From Chromera velia (taxonomy: Eukaryota > Sar > Chromeraceae), in the NCBI GenBank assembly GCA_018398765.1, contig JAHBMJ010000992.1, positions 1,899 to 37,486 on the forward strand: a DNA stretch of 35,588 nt, in the 5' to 3' direction. The stretch's first letter is position 1; each line of letters starts with the position of its first letter. Below the pieces are notes generated by a model. That model saw nothing but the letters and a program-made list of their open reading frames with translations. It was not told the DNA's origin and did no database searches. The position numbers and the translations under genes were made by a program. This document shows, piece by piece, positions 11,558 through 19,078 of the stretch.

Positions 11558-12273
11558 TGTGAGTGAGTGTGAGTGTGTGTCGTATTGTCGTCACCCACTG
11601 AAACCCCCCCCCCCTTCCCTGCCTGCAGACCATCGTGCCCGTTCTGAACCATCCGATCCCCGTGCCTTCCTACGGCGCTGCCAGTCCCGTGCCTGTGCCT
11701 GTGCCTGCCGCGGTCGGATGGATTCAGCAGGCAAACTGCTCCAATTGTGCGCCTGTGCATGGGGCGGCCTCTCCCCCTCCCCATGCCTTCCAACTGCAGC
11801 AGCACCACCAGCACCAAGTGATCCAGGCAGCTCCCGCTAGAGTCTCTCTGCCACCCGGCGTCTCTTCGTCGCAGTCACCCAGACATGTGGACCTCCAGTA
11901 CCGTCAGCAGATCTCAGGGGAGTCATACACGCAGGCACGGGGGGGGCATGTGAATGCAAACGCGAACGGGTTCTCTCACTCAACCGCTCTTGCAAACACG
12001 CGGCGTGTGGGACCGTCAGGAGCCGGGGCCGCACCGAAGGACCCCGGAAACCTGGGTGGTGGGGGCCCTCAATGGTCTCCCCGTGCCGGGGCACCGGTAG
12101 GGGCCAGTCTGAGACAGCGGAGATGTGACGACACAGAAAGTCTGGGCATTGAGGGAAGAGTCTCACCTGGCCCTCCGGCGGCACGAAGGGGAGAGGTGAG
12201 GGAGGACATTAGAGGGCGGTTGGAGAAGAGGGACAGGCTGGTGCCGGTGGGCAATCGCGGTGTGGGGGGGTGA
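299..12273 (+). CDS. Unconventional myosin heavy chain, 5' partial, 20 visible exons
   Basis: Actin-based motor; about 1327 residues are visible. Proposed exons: 299-582, 841-900, 1341-1436, 1639-1987, 2377-2559, 2905-3141, 3607-3789, 4608-5255, 5594-5662, 6627-6698, 7057-7194, 7613-7675, 8103-8327, 8744-8815, 9386-9439, 9807-9986, 10646-10699, 10800-10844, 11020-11346, 11629-12273. The junctions keep frame and rebuild hallmark myosin motifs: NPLYIRCIKPN across exons 1-2, [19 protein letters not shown] across exons 2-3, and YQIGRTRVF in exon 4. Visible residues 1-263 are the C-terminal motor, about 264-345 IQ motifs, about 345-385 and 464-1045 Glu/Arg/Lys-rich coiled coil, and 1045-1327 Pro/Gln/Ser-rich. 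The coiled coil suggests a dimeric motor. No WD40, MyTH4/FERM or other cargo domain is apparent, so I do not assign a class. The start codon and the P-loop exons lie upstream of the window. Every exon from 4 on has phase-0 boundaries. Identity as myosin is near certain; single exon edges in the tail are less so. Confidence 0.93.
841..1436 (+). CDS. Myosin exons 841-900 and 1341-1436: CIKPN, SH1-helix region and converter start
   Basis: Exon 841-900 begins with G-TGC-ATC-AAG-CCG and reads [20 protein letters not shown]. The donor GTCAGT at 901 is chosen because joining to 1341 gives [19 protein letters not shown], the SH1-helix signature of myosins, and then SVRRTF and FFQRY. The nearer GT at 893 would break frame. 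Intron 901-1340 carries a short GA microsatellite (about 1011-1040) and no convincing additional exon. Confidence 0.9.
1639..1987 (+). CDS. Myosin exon: converter with a His/Gly/Ser-rich insertion
   Basis: The codon split AG/A makes YRWLDPAF across the intron. The exon then reads [10 protein letters not shown], a low-complexity block of about 40 residues rich in His, Gly, Ser and Arg, and then [21 protein letters not shown]. The YQIGxTRVF motif is the classical end of the converter before the lever arm. In ordinary myosins DLCRKIL and YQIG are separated by a short helix-loop, so the insertion is lineage-specific. The donor is GTCAGG. Confidence 0.9.
2377..3141 (+). CDS. Myosin exons 2377-2559 and 2905-3141: IQ lever arm and first coiled coil
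   Basis: Exon 2377-2559 reads [13 protein letters not shown], then [11 protein letters not shown] and [15 protein letters not shown]. Exon 2905-3141 begins [19 protein letters not shown]. These are IQ-like segments (hydrophobic-Q-x3-R/G-x4-R/K), which bind calmodulin or light chains; two to three repeats are recognisable. After residue WKKE the protein turns into Lys/Glu-rich coiled coil ([20 protein letters not shown]). The phase-0 donor at 2560 is preferred over GTAAGG at 2564 because only the former keeps frame. Confidence 0.85.
3391..3457 (+). repeat. Intronic (GA)n(GT)n microsatellite
   Basis: A run of GA repeats passes directly into GT repeats within myosin intron 3142-3606, about 150 bp before the next exon. 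It does not code. Confidence 0.9.
3607..3789 (+). CDS. Myosin exon: non-coiled linker
   Basis: 61 codons in frame between a CAAGCAG acceptor (3603 or 3606, both phase 0) and a CAG/GTCTGT donor. It encodes a Gly/His/Pro/Ser-containing linker ([17 protein letters not shown] then [10 protein letters not shown]) without heptads. It would break the coiled coil between the proximal segment and the long tail. Frame continuity on both sides is the main support; it has no family motif. Confidence 0.65.
3787..3905 (+). repeat. Intronic (CTGT)n(CT)n(GT)n compound microsatellite
   Basis: It starts at the donor of intron 3790-4607: CTGT units, then CT, then GT. The rest of this 818-bp intron (to 4607) is CT-rich and then GA-rich from about 4270, and I see no coding exon in it. 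Confidence 0.9.
4608..5255 (+). CDS. Myosin exon: main coiled-coil tail block
   Basis: 216 codons of almost uninterrupted coiled coil starting [18 protein letters not shown] nearly duplicated unit, ENAKLRAE, appears twice 21 residues apart (three heptads). Sequence is rich in ER, EER and RRER, typical of a long single helix or dimeric coiled coil. The acceptor is CTGAAG at 4607. The donor is unclear: phase 0 is required by the next exon, and either GTTTCT at 5256 or a GC-type donor after codon GAG at 5237 would do it. The simple GT at 5242 gives the wrong phase. Confidence 0.85.
5594..7675 (+). CDS. Myosin coiled-coil mini-exons 5594-5662, 6627-6698, 7057-7194, 7613-7675
   Basis: Four short phase-0 exons of 23, 24, 46 and 21 codons. 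They begin [45 protein letters not shown] and [14 protein letters not shown]. Each follows a GCAG- or GAGCAG-type acceptor and precedes GTCTGC, GTGAGC, GTGAGA or GTGAGT donors. All are charged heptad sequence continuing the tail. The introns between them are dominated by CTTT, CT and GT repeats. Confidence 0.78.
6019..6130 (+). repeat. Intronic (CTTT)n/(CCTT)n tract
   Basis: Tetranucleotide pyrimidine repeat inside myosin intron 5663-6626. The same intron ends with (CT)n(GT)n at about 6511-6565. A 964-bp intron with no visible exon; the long open frames across it are repeat artefacts. Confidence 0.9.
6821..6918 (+). repeat. Intronic (CTTT)n and poly-T tract
   Basis: A CTTT repeat with long T runs in myosin intron 6699-7056, ending about 140 bp before the acceptor. 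Confidence 0.9.
7566..7606 (+). repeat. Intronic (GT)n tract abutting the 3' splice site
   Basis: About twenty GT units end only a few bases before the TATGAGCAG acceptor of exon 7613-7675, so the repeat takes the place of a usual polypyrimidine tract. Confidence 0.88.
8103..9986 (+). CDS. Myosin coiled-coil exons 8103-8327, 8744-8815, 9386-9439, 9807-9986
   Basis: Phase-0 exons of 75, 24, 18 and 60 codons. The first reads [15 protein letters not shown] and continues with [11 protein letters not shown] and [13 protein letters not shown]. The next read [36 protein letters not shown], and [15 protein letters not shown] followed by a Met-rich stretch ([15 protein letters not shown]). The heptad pattern is clear throughout. 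Donors are GTCAGA, GTTCGT, GTCAGT and GTGAGC. Confidence 0.8.
8415..8470 (+). repeat. Intronic (CTGT)n tract
   Basis: CTGT/CTGC units in myosin intron 8328-8743. The same intron has an (ATGG)n block at 8687-8712, about 30 bp before the acceptor. Confidence 0.88.
9588..9687 (+). repeat. Intronic 29-bp minisatellite, three copies
   Basis: The unit containing CTTTCCTTATCGCTCTCC recurs with starts at 9601, 9630 and 9659, exactly 29 bp apart; the third copy has CGCCC in place of CGCTC. It lies in myosin intron 9440-9806. Confidence 0.88.
10646..11346 (+). CDS. Myosin exons 10646-10699, 10800-10844, 11020-11346: end of coiled coil
   Basis: Exon 10646-10699 reads [18 protein letters not shown]. 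Exon 10800-10844 is only 15 codons ([15 protein letters not shown]) and is the weakest of the set. Exon 11020-11346 begins [18 protein letters not shown] and ends the coiled coil at [11 protein letters not shown]. It then changes to Ala/Gly/Gln-rich low-complexity sequence ending QQPNQQ. All boundaries are phase 0 with CAG acceptors. Confidence 0.72.
11391..11580 (+). repeat. Intronic CT/GT/GC/GA compound microsatellites
   Basis: Two successive blocks in intron 11347-11628. The first is (CT)n(GT)n ending in GC repeats. The second, about 11482-11557, is (CT)n then (GT)n then (GA)n. The CT and GA arms are complementary, so the transcript could fold on itself. Confidence 0.9.
11629..12273 (+). 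CDS. Myosin terminal exon: low-complexity C-terminus and stop
   Basis: 214 codons then TGA at 12271-12273. It begins [18 protein letters not shown] after a CCTGCAG acceptor. It is rich in Pro, Gln, His, Ser and Gly ([15 protein letters not shown]) and ends basic. No cargo domain is recognised; probably disordered. GC content stays high to the stop codon and falls sharply in the flank, which supports this as the gene's end. Confidence 0.8.
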   Translation, partial: TIVPVLNHPIPVPSYGAASPVPVPVPAAVGWIQQANCSNCAPVHGAASPPPHAFQLQQHHQHQVIQAAPARVSLPPGVSSSQSPRHVDLQYRQQISGESYTQARGGHVNANANGFSHSTALANTRRVGPSGAGAAPKDPGNLGGGGPQWSPRAGAPVGASLRQRRCDDTESLGIEGRVSPGPPAARRGEVREDIRGRLEKRDRLVPVGNRGVGG

Positions 12274-13214
12274 CAACTGTTTTATCTTTTTTCTCTGTGT
12301 AGTTTTGAAGGTTGGGGTGGGGGGGGTGCGCTGTGCGTTTGCCCCCGACAATCGGTCGGCGGGTGTGACGTGTTGGAGAGACTCGGAATATAGCAGAAGG
12401 GTTTTTGTGTGGGAAAAAAAGTGTGGGTGGTGAGGGCACCCACTGTATTAATATTTGTTTGCATCGATCCGCATGAAACACCGGGGTGGTTTTCTGTCTT
12501 CTGCGCGTCCTGTTTTGCGACTGCGTAATCCTAATTCAAGCTCCACGTCCATGCATGCATGTTCAAGCATGTTCCGTCTTCAATTTTGTGCTGAATTCAA
12601 AGTGGGTGGCGGAGTCTTCAAAGTAGATCCTGAATTCAAATCTGGAATTCTCCCAATAAATAGATTCCTGGGAAACTTCAACTGAGTCAATTCTATTAAA
12701 ATCCCTCTCATACCTATGCAAAACTGGGTGAATTTACAGATAAATTTATATTTAAGCAGATTTATGTAAATTTACAACAACAAATTTATAGATAAATTCA
12801 AATGAATTTAACTGGGATTACGAGTACCAGTGGACTTTGATTATAAATCTACTAATGAATTTAACGAAATTAAAGTACTAGAATAAGGAAGAAAAGTCGG
12901 TTAAACCTTGAAACAGTATACACTAGATAGTAAATTTTGTCATGGTCAGTATTTAATGTATTTAAATTTTAAAAACCAGATTGAAAAAGTAGTTTGTAGA
13001 ATTAGAAATCTCTTATAGAGTCTAGGTCTAGTTCAATCTGGCATCAACCTCAACCACCTATGAGCTCTCTATGTCTTTCCACTTCCTTGCCTTATCTATT
13101 AGTAGCGGCTGATCGTCACTCCGTCTATCCGAGCGCTCCCACTGCCGCTGCCCCTCCCTCAACTTGAACACCCACTCTTCGCACCTCTCTCCTGGTGCCC
13201 CGCAGGCACCCGCT
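12274..13214. other. Myosin 3' flank, turning AT-rich; left flank of the retrotransposon
   Basis: GC-rich for about 100 bp after the stop, then increasingly AT-rich (about 12700-13020), then GC-rich again from about 13100. No gene is seen. A short imperfect inverted repeat lies around 12729-12775 (GTGAATTTAC against GTAAATTTAC). Everything from 12373 onward has an identical second copy starting at 19089. Confidence 0.75.
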
Positions 13215-13219
13215 AGCTG
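13215..13219. repeat. Target site duplication, left copy (AGCTG)
   Basis: Five bases directly before the TG of the 5' LTR, repeated directly after the CA of the 3' LTR at 20231-20235. Five bp is the usual size for copia elements. Confidence 0.9.
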
Positions 13220-13514
13220 TGTAATCAGTCACTTATGGAGAGGAGGCGGGCGTACATTGGTCGGCCCGACTTGGCCGGTCCCGAGCCGCTGCGTTGCCTA
13301 TCGGTGCAGCGGGGCTTGAGGTATTACGGAGAAAATGCATGCGTCAATCCATGTCATGAAATTGCTTAGTGAAACACTCAGGGTGATTCGATGGAACAAC
13401 TCTCGATCGATGAGAGCAGAAGCTGGACAAACGTTTTGCATTATTATTCCTGTATAGAGAACCGTGTAAGTGACTAGACTGATGTCTTTGACTGGACCCT
13501 TCTAGTTCATTTCA
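13220..13514 (+). repeat. 5' LTR of the copia element (295 bp)
   Basis: Begins TGTAATCAGTC and ends GTTCATTTCA. Compared with 19936-20230 there is no indel. Positions 1-82 are identical and the remaining 213 show 17 differences, 15 of them transitions by my reading. Confidence 0.92.
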
Positions 13515-13530
13515 TGGTAGCAGTTGGTTC
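13515..13530 (+). promoter_or_regulatory. Primer binding site, initiator Met tRNA type
   Basis: TGGTAGCAGTTGGTTC starts directly after the LTR. Its first nine bases match the complement of the 3' end of eukaryotic initiator tRNA-Met (CUGCUACCA), the usual primer for Ty1/copia elements. The match beyond nine bases is weak. Confidence 0.75.
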
Positions 13531-13588
13531 TTTCCTTTTTCTCCTCAGGGTCTGTTAGTCTGTAGCAGAGTGTATCTTTCCCTCTCTG

Positions 13589-14758
13589 ATGGACGGAGAC
13601 CAACCTCGAGGGGCCGATGGCCGTTTTATCTCTAAAAGCTCTTCTGATCAAAGCCCCAGCCCCTCTGACTTGGACTTATTGACCGCCAATGTCAACAAAT
13701 TGGCGTAGTTGTTTCTTTCTTAGTCCGCTTCTATTCCGTGTCCGACTCCCACCCCCACCACTGACACGGGGAAATTCGCCCCATAAAAGTGCGAGCTCCC
13801 CTTCAAGGACACTCACGGGGGTAGAGTCACGATTGTCAAGGCGTTTGAAGACCACTGCAAATTGCAGCCTGCAAGTACGCCGTCCTAGACGCCGTCAGAT
13901 ATCCGTGTAGCAGCATTCCGCCAGGGTTTGCAAAAATACCCTGAGCTCTTCAATCTTGTCTCAGATCTCTCCCTTCCTAAGTTTGATGATGTTGAACACT
14001 GCAAGAATGTCATCTTGCAGTTGTCGGAGGAAACCGAACACAAGCAGATGTTCACAAACTTCCGCTCCCTTTTTACTCTGTCCACTTCCGACTCCCCCAA
14101 CGTTGAGAAGTACATCAAGACGGTGAAGGCAGCCTGCCGAGAAATTTCCCGTCTCTCGTTGCAGGAAGAGATTGTCCCTGTATAGTCCGGGGCGGGGGAC
14201 AAAACCGATCTCAGCACTTGGAGAGTAGAGAAGAAGCTCGTTCCCCTCCTTGACCCCCTTACCCGCCGTTAGAGGCAGTTCGCTTCCCTGGTCCTCATCA
14301 ACGGCATTTCCGACAGCACCGTGCATGCGAATGTCGAGAGCAGTATCGCCTCCCATATGCCTTTCGATGGAGATGATGGTGCGGTAGCCAAATTCCGCCA
14401 CTTTGCCCAGCCCTCTTGTTTTTCCCGTCTCCCTGCCAATCCGTCCGTTCCCAAGCAAACGCATGGCGTATAACTAACGGGTCGCTCTTCTACTGGCCAC
14501 CCTCGGCCCCGTGCGAATGGGTCGTCTTGAAAGCGCCCTCCCTGTGAGCACAGGACCCACCGTCCCGAAGAGTGCCTGAAACAGCACTACTGCAGCGATT
14601 GTAATCACTGGGGACACAAGACTGGTGACTGTGACCTCGCTCTTAGCCCTTTTACCCTCTTGAGGGCCTATGGCTACAGCGGAGGCAAGGGTAGCCCAGG
14701 GTCCGGCGGGAACGGGGGCGGGCAGGGAAAGAGGGGGAGACAGTGTACAGGATCCTAG
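13589..14758 (+). pseudogene. Copia gag with CCHC zinc knuckle, broken by stops
   Basis: Frame +2 from ATG 13589 (MDGDQPRGADGRF) to TAG 14756-14758. It has internal stops at 13706, 13721, 13784, 13886, 14183, 14270, 14471 and 14528 but no frameshift. Capsid-like sequence lies around 13900-14180 (LQKYPELFNLVSDLSLP). A perfect CX2CX4HX4C knuckle (CSDCNHWGHKTGDC) is at 14591-14632, followed by a Gly-rich basic tail. The knuckle binds the element's RNA. About 390 codons, a normal Gag length. Confidence 0.85.
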
Positions 14759-14759
14759 T

Positions 14760-15701
14760 ACAGGATCCGGGAAGGGGCGTACTTGTCAGCAAGGAGGGGC
14801 CCTGACTGGCGAGACGAATGAGTCAGAGGCATCGGATGCAGATTCGGAGGCCTCCTTTGCACTAGCCCTTGCAGCTGCCACTGTAGGGCATTTATCACAG
14901 TCAGCTTTTTCTTTTCCTGTTTCTTCTGGTTTCTCTTTTGAAGGTTTTGCATGTTTGCTTGATCTGGGTACAAGTGGCACTACGTACACCCGTGGCTGGC
15001 TGAACAAGCATGCTGAAGAGTCAGGGTTGTAATGGACTGAGACTGATTTGCTGACACCTCTTTCCGTTGTTACTGCTTGTCGAATGAAAATGAGGATGCG
15101 GCGCTGTGCCACTATTCTTTGCAAACTGAATGGGCAGCCTGCTGTATTAAAACCGTCCATCATGGAAACAGAAGCAGTCACCCTCGCACTCATTGGCAAT
15201 CAACGTCTCATCAAACTAAGCACGTGATTTGACTATCGGACTGGATCTTTGGAACTCCCTTCCACCATTATCAATTTTCTCTATACAAAAAATGATCTAT
15301 TTTTTCTGCCTCTGAAGATAGACAGGACTTCTCCACCCGAGTCCCCACCCGTTTTGAATTCCCCTTCTGTGTCTCCAGAGGCTGTTGCGGTAGACCCTGC
15401 ATCGCCTGTGTCCCCTCCGTTGTCTTCTTCTCCGGTTGTCCTTACAAATGGGCACCTCCCTGCTCGTTTGAAGGCAGCCAAACAGAAGAAGCAGCACCAA
15501 AGAAATCGCACCCAGTCTCATGTTATAAAAACCCATTCGGAAGAATCTGCTGTCTCTCCCCCCGTTTCATCATCTTGTGATAGTTCTCCAGCTTCCGATC
15601 AGCCTCCTTCTCAGCAGCTAAAATCTTTTTTCTCACAAAACCCCCCTCCCATCTCCATCAAAGCCACTGTTGATGAACTCATCCACGTATATCACGAATA
15701 G
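14760..15701 (+). pseudogene. Copia protease and pre-integrase region
   Basis: Frame +3. An aspartic protease-like active site reads CLLDLGTSGTTY at about 14950-14985, compared with the usual D-S/T-G-A/S, so the catalytic motif is altered to DLGTS. The region then runs through stops near 15030 and 15227 into a Ser/Pro-rich segment and a His-rich HVYHE just before a double stop at 15699-15704. GHAGIKAT follows, resembling the His half of the integrase zinc finger. Confidence 0.65.
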
Positions 15702-16211
15702 TAAGGACACGCAGGCATCAAGGCTACTTAGCGTTCCCTCCGTGCGTCCCTTTCTGACCTTCTTCCCGGTCGTAGCAGCATTTCCCGCCATGCCGTTCAA
15801 CGCGCCCTGCTCCCATGCATCCGAGGGGGTACGTGTGCACATGTGAAGCCGAGGCATGGGGGAGACGCGGCACCCGGGGGTCTTTGAAGGTCGATCGCCT
15901 CAGGCAGCAAGTCTGTTGTGACTTTGTGATGAGGTTGAAAGGGGGGTATTCATTACACATCTAAGACTAGTATGGTGATTGGCTCGCTCAAGAGGTAGTC
16001 GAAACAAAAGATTCTGCCACAATCCGTGCCACCTACGATTGTTGGTCCCGCAGTCTGGAGGGTGACCTCACCCCTGAGGTGATGACCGATTACGGGCCCG
16101 AATTTCAAGGTGATTAGTGTGAGTGGTTGACTGAGTGGGAAGCCACAAACCCCTTGACTCCTGTAGGCAGCCACCACTTTCTCGGTAAAACAGAGCGTTC
16201 CCATTGTGAGT
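15702..16211 (+). pseudogene. Copia integrase remnant
   Basis: Zinc-finger-like GHAGIKAT at 15705-15728, then frame +2 catalytic-core sequence. This includes a first Asp candidate (VCCDF, 15911-15925), a second in VMTDYGPEF (16079-16105), and GKTERSHCEW near 16185-16214 carrying the expected Glu. The DNGPEF-like motif is typical of retroviral-type integrases. In-frame stops interrupt it before YGDW and after EFQGD. Expected role: insertion of cDNA into the genome; this copy is dead. Confidence 0.8.
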
Positions 16212-16593
16212 GGCTCATGATTTTGTGGGGCAAAATAGAAGGGTGAAAAGGAGGAGGGGCAGGTGGGAGGGCAGAAGGGAGAGGCTCTTCATTCTTGTCT
16301 TCAAACACCCCCGCCCAATGATTCGAAAACTCACGTGGAGAAGGACGGAAGGCTCTCCCAGCTGAGGCAGCTTTTTTTTTTCTCCTCCAGATAGCAAGCG
16401 GGTCTTTTAACAACTCTTCTTGTACCCTCCGGGCTTGTGCTCTCTCCCACGCAACTCTCTTTCTTTTAAACAGAGTATAACAGACCCGGAGAAGCCTTTG
16501 CAGTCTATCAAACTCTATTTCCGTTCCATTCCCATCTCTCACTAGCTTCCATCTCATGTCTGCCTCTCTAATATATCCGTTAGGTCTCCTCAC
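16212..16593 (-). pseudogene. Possible LINE-like fragment inserted antisense in the copia element
   Basis: The minus strand is open for about 160 codons and reads KRVAWERAQARRVQEELL, KDPLAIWRRKKKA and SPREFSNHWAGVFEDKNEEP. This resembles the segment before the reverse transcriptase of non-LTR elements (K-x-DP-x-x-W, then a P-x-x-F-x-x-x-F region). The plus-strand copia frame stops making sense over the same stretch and resumes near 16620. Alternative: a chance antisense frame. Confidence 0.4.
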
Positions 16594-16800
16594 CAGGCGC
16601 AGCAGCAGCAGCCGTAGCAGTTTTCAGATATACCATGTCCGTCTGACCAGCCGCCATCTCCCAAGTTTGCATGACATCACTGATTTTGGCGAAGATGAGC
16701 TTATTCTTTGGCAGGATGAGAACACAGGCCGCTGTTTCCTTGGTAGCGTCTGTGCTATCGACCCTGAAGGTGAGGGACAGGTTGAGGTTCAGATATAGGG
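16594..16800 (+). pseudogene. Copia integrase C-terminal region, SH3/Tudor-like
   Basis: Frame +2 reads FQIYHVRLTSRHLP, DITDFGEDELILWQDE, GRCFLGSVCAID and GQVEVQI before a stop at 16796-16798, with the frame continuing GSNGKQPLA. A short beta-rich module with the pattern L-W-x-D ... F-x-G-x-V ... V-E-V fits the small DNA- or chromatin-contacting domain between integrase and reverse transcriptase. The family assignment is inference. Confidence 0.45.
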
Positions 16801-17239
16801 ATCAAACGGCAAGCAGCCTCTTGCAAGCCGACACATGCAGCCTGCATGATGCTTTCTCAGGAGCCGCCCAAAACTTTTGTACGGTGCGTAAAAACCTTCT
16901 GGGTATGGGCCTGAGCTTTGCTTTCTGGTCCCAAAAGAGGTTATCGAGCAAAACATTGTCCTCTCTGCCGAGGGGACTCTCTCCTCCCACCTCTGTGACA
17001 CTTATCGAAGTGTTCTCCTTACCAGCCCAGAAACAGTGTTCCCCACCGATCGGTTGACAATGTCTTTCGATTTTCTTGCCTTTTCAGCAGCTGCGGCTGC
17101 CATCTTCCCTCCTCCCCCCCACCCGACTCCAGTTGCAGGTGCGTCTGTTATATATTTGTGGAACGAGGACACTGAGGTGGGGCCCAGTGCGTTCTAGGCT
17201 GCCACGACTCACATTCCTCTCCCACACCGGGGGCTCACA

Positions 17240-18110
17240 GTAGAACCGCTCGACGGGCAAGCCAAGTCCCGTGCCGCAGAGTTGCAGTCACTTGCCAACA
17301 ATGATGCGTACAAGCGAGTCCTGATCGCAGAAGTAGACGCCGAGCACCGCTGCTCTGCTGTGCCCACCCATTTTATTGACATCGAGAAGCGTATCGAGGA
17401 AGGTTCTTGGATGTACAAGTCTTGAGTCGTTGCTGATGGCACTCTTTTCTTCGACTGCTGTGAAGGAGTCACAACGTCCTACGCTACCGCTTCCCAGTCT
17501 GCCAATGGCATGCGCATTGCCCTTGTCATGGCCTTTGCTCACTCTGACTTTGACCCCCATGAAATTATTGTGGCCGATGTAAAAACAGCATACCTCACAG
17601 CTCTCCGTTCCGATTCCCTTTATGTCCATCCCCCGAAAGATCACCCAGACCATGGGAAGTTTCTGTAGCTCCTTAACCGAGCGCTTTACGGGCTCTGCAA
17701 CTTTAGAAATTTATGGGACCGCTCTCACAAGAAGACGCTCGCAGCAGCAGGGTGGGTGCCTTCCTCTGTTCGAGGAATATAGTGGAAATGGACGGGTAAG
17801 CCTGAGGCCCCCACTTCCCGCCTCTTTGGTATCCTTCCCAGTGGCACGTTTGTTGACGACTTTGCTATCCTGCCCATTGGTCGGTCTGCAGTTCAGCTAG
17901 TGCATGAGATTGCAGCTAAAGGAGGTTACCAAATGAAGATCACCAAACCCAAAAATGGAACCCTCCGCTGGGCAGGGATGGATTTCAATATATCACGGGA
18001 CTCTGTGCACATCCACTAAACTGAGTACCTCCTGTCTTTCCCGTTCTCTGAGGATATGGAGGATTCTGCAGATTCTTCTGCTTCCGTTCTCTCTAAGACT
18101 TCCGTTCCCA
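17240..18110 (+). pseudogene. Copia reverse transcriptase remnant
   Basis: Frame +2 carries GMRIALVMAFAHSDFDPHEI, VADVKTAYLTA (first catalytic Asp at 17576-17578), SLYVHPPKDHP, LLNRALYGLCNFRNLWDR and GTFVDDFAIL (catalytic Asp pair at 17855-17860). These match the copia pattern of LDVKTAFL, VYMxQPPGF, SLYGLKQ and YVDD. Stops interrupt it before VVADG (17423), before LLNRALYGL, before WKW, and before TEYLLSF near 18018. Several look like Gln or Trp codons changed by one C-to-T or G-to-A step. The role was cDNA synthesis; it is inactive. Confidence 0.9.
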
Positions 18111-18439
18111 CTCCCCCAGGCCTCCTGATTTATTCCCCTTCCCCCCATCCTCTCGCGAGCTTCCCTCCGAACCGCCCCGTTTCTTCACAGCCCACGAAGG
18201 AAAAGCCTTTCATGAAAGGCTAGGGTGTCTTTCGTGGGTTGCACGAGACACTCACCTCGACTTGTCATAAGGGTGTAATTAACTGAGCTGTCATTCCTCC
18301 ACTCCTACTCACGCTGACGCTGATTATCTCCTTTCCTTTCTCCGTTATGCCCGATGCACCGCCACCTCCCGCATCCTCCGTATCTCTTGCTCTGATATCG
18401 CTTTCATATCATCCCCCCTCTCCACTAAGTCATGGAGCT

Positions 18440-18975
18440 ATACCGCATTAGGGTCTGCCAGAAATGCGCATCTACAGTCTGGGTGGCTCTTCACTTTGAA
18501 GTCTGTTATGCTGCACTGGCGGGCATTTTCCTAAAAGCGAGTCGCCTGGTCTTCCACCCGAGCTGAACTCCATGCTGCTCATGACCTCGTTGATTTCTTA
18601 GAGTGCCTCTTGCCTGTCTTAAGGTGCGTCTGGAAAGCGGGAGTTATGGCTGAAGTGGGGGTAGACTCCAATGATTTGCTGAAGCTGGTTTCCAGTGAGA
18701 TGCCCTGTCCGACCGAGCATGCCCTCCAATCCATCATCGAGTCACTTCAGCTCTGCATCATCGAAAAATCGCCCTGCACACTGAGTCTCATCCTGCATAC
18801 CCTTTCCCTCCATGATATGCTGGATGAAGCTTCTATCCGCCTTTCGTTCGTCCCTTCCCATTCCAACATGGCTGACCCCTTGACAAAGCCAATGTCCATT
18901 GAGCTTTTACTCCTTTTTTTCACTTCTCTCTCCTCTCTTTCTGTCACGTTGACCCCATCTCTGATTGTTTTATAA
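18440..18975 (+). pseudogene. Copia RNase H remnant and end of pol
   Basis: Frame +1 reads SGWLFTLKSVMLHWRAFS, a stop, then KRVAWSSTRAELHAAHDL. This matches the copia RNase H pattern of GY-x-F-x-x-x-x-x-x-S-W-x-S-K-x-Q followed by S-T-x-E-A-E. Near 18850-18900 it has PSHSNMADPLTKPM, the conserved end of copia pol. The final stop is at 18973-18975. The change from frame +2 in the reverse transcriptase means at least one indel between them. Confidence 0.85.
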
Positions 18976-18997
18976 AAAAAAAAAAGAAGAAAGGAAT
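18974..18997 (+). promoter_or_regulatory. Polypurine tract candidate
   Basis: An A-rich purine run with AGAAGAAAGGAA about 13 bp before the 3' LTR, the expected place for second-strand priming. Functional tracts usually touch the LTR, so the exact site may be the AAAGGAATG just downstream. Confidence 0.6.
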
Positions 18998-19010
18998 GTA
19001 AAGGAATGCA

Positions 19011-19078
19011 TGTAATCAGCCACTTATAGAGAGAAGGCGGGCGTACATTGGTCGGCCCGACTTGGCCGGTCCCGAGCC
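19011..19078 (+). repeat. First 68 bp of the original 3' LTR
   Basis: TGTAATCAGCCACTTATAG through CCCGAGCC matches 13220-13287 with three transitions. It then breaks into sequence that is not LTR. Confidence 0.88.

Noticed and set aside
7561-11580. Short-repeat blocks as a possible CRISPR array
   Set aside because: The repeats are simple microsatellites or a three-copy minisatellite without unique spacers, in eukaryotic introns.
12455-12685. 76-residue frame duplicated exactly at 19171-19401
   Set aside because: The identity is explained by the flank duplication; the frame lies in the non-coding 3' flank and has no motif.
12373-13514. A 1142-bp LTR starting at 12373
   Set aside because: The direct repeat is that long, but it has no TG start and no matching target duplication. 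The 295-bp LTR starting at 13220 has TG...CA ends and AGCTG on both sides.
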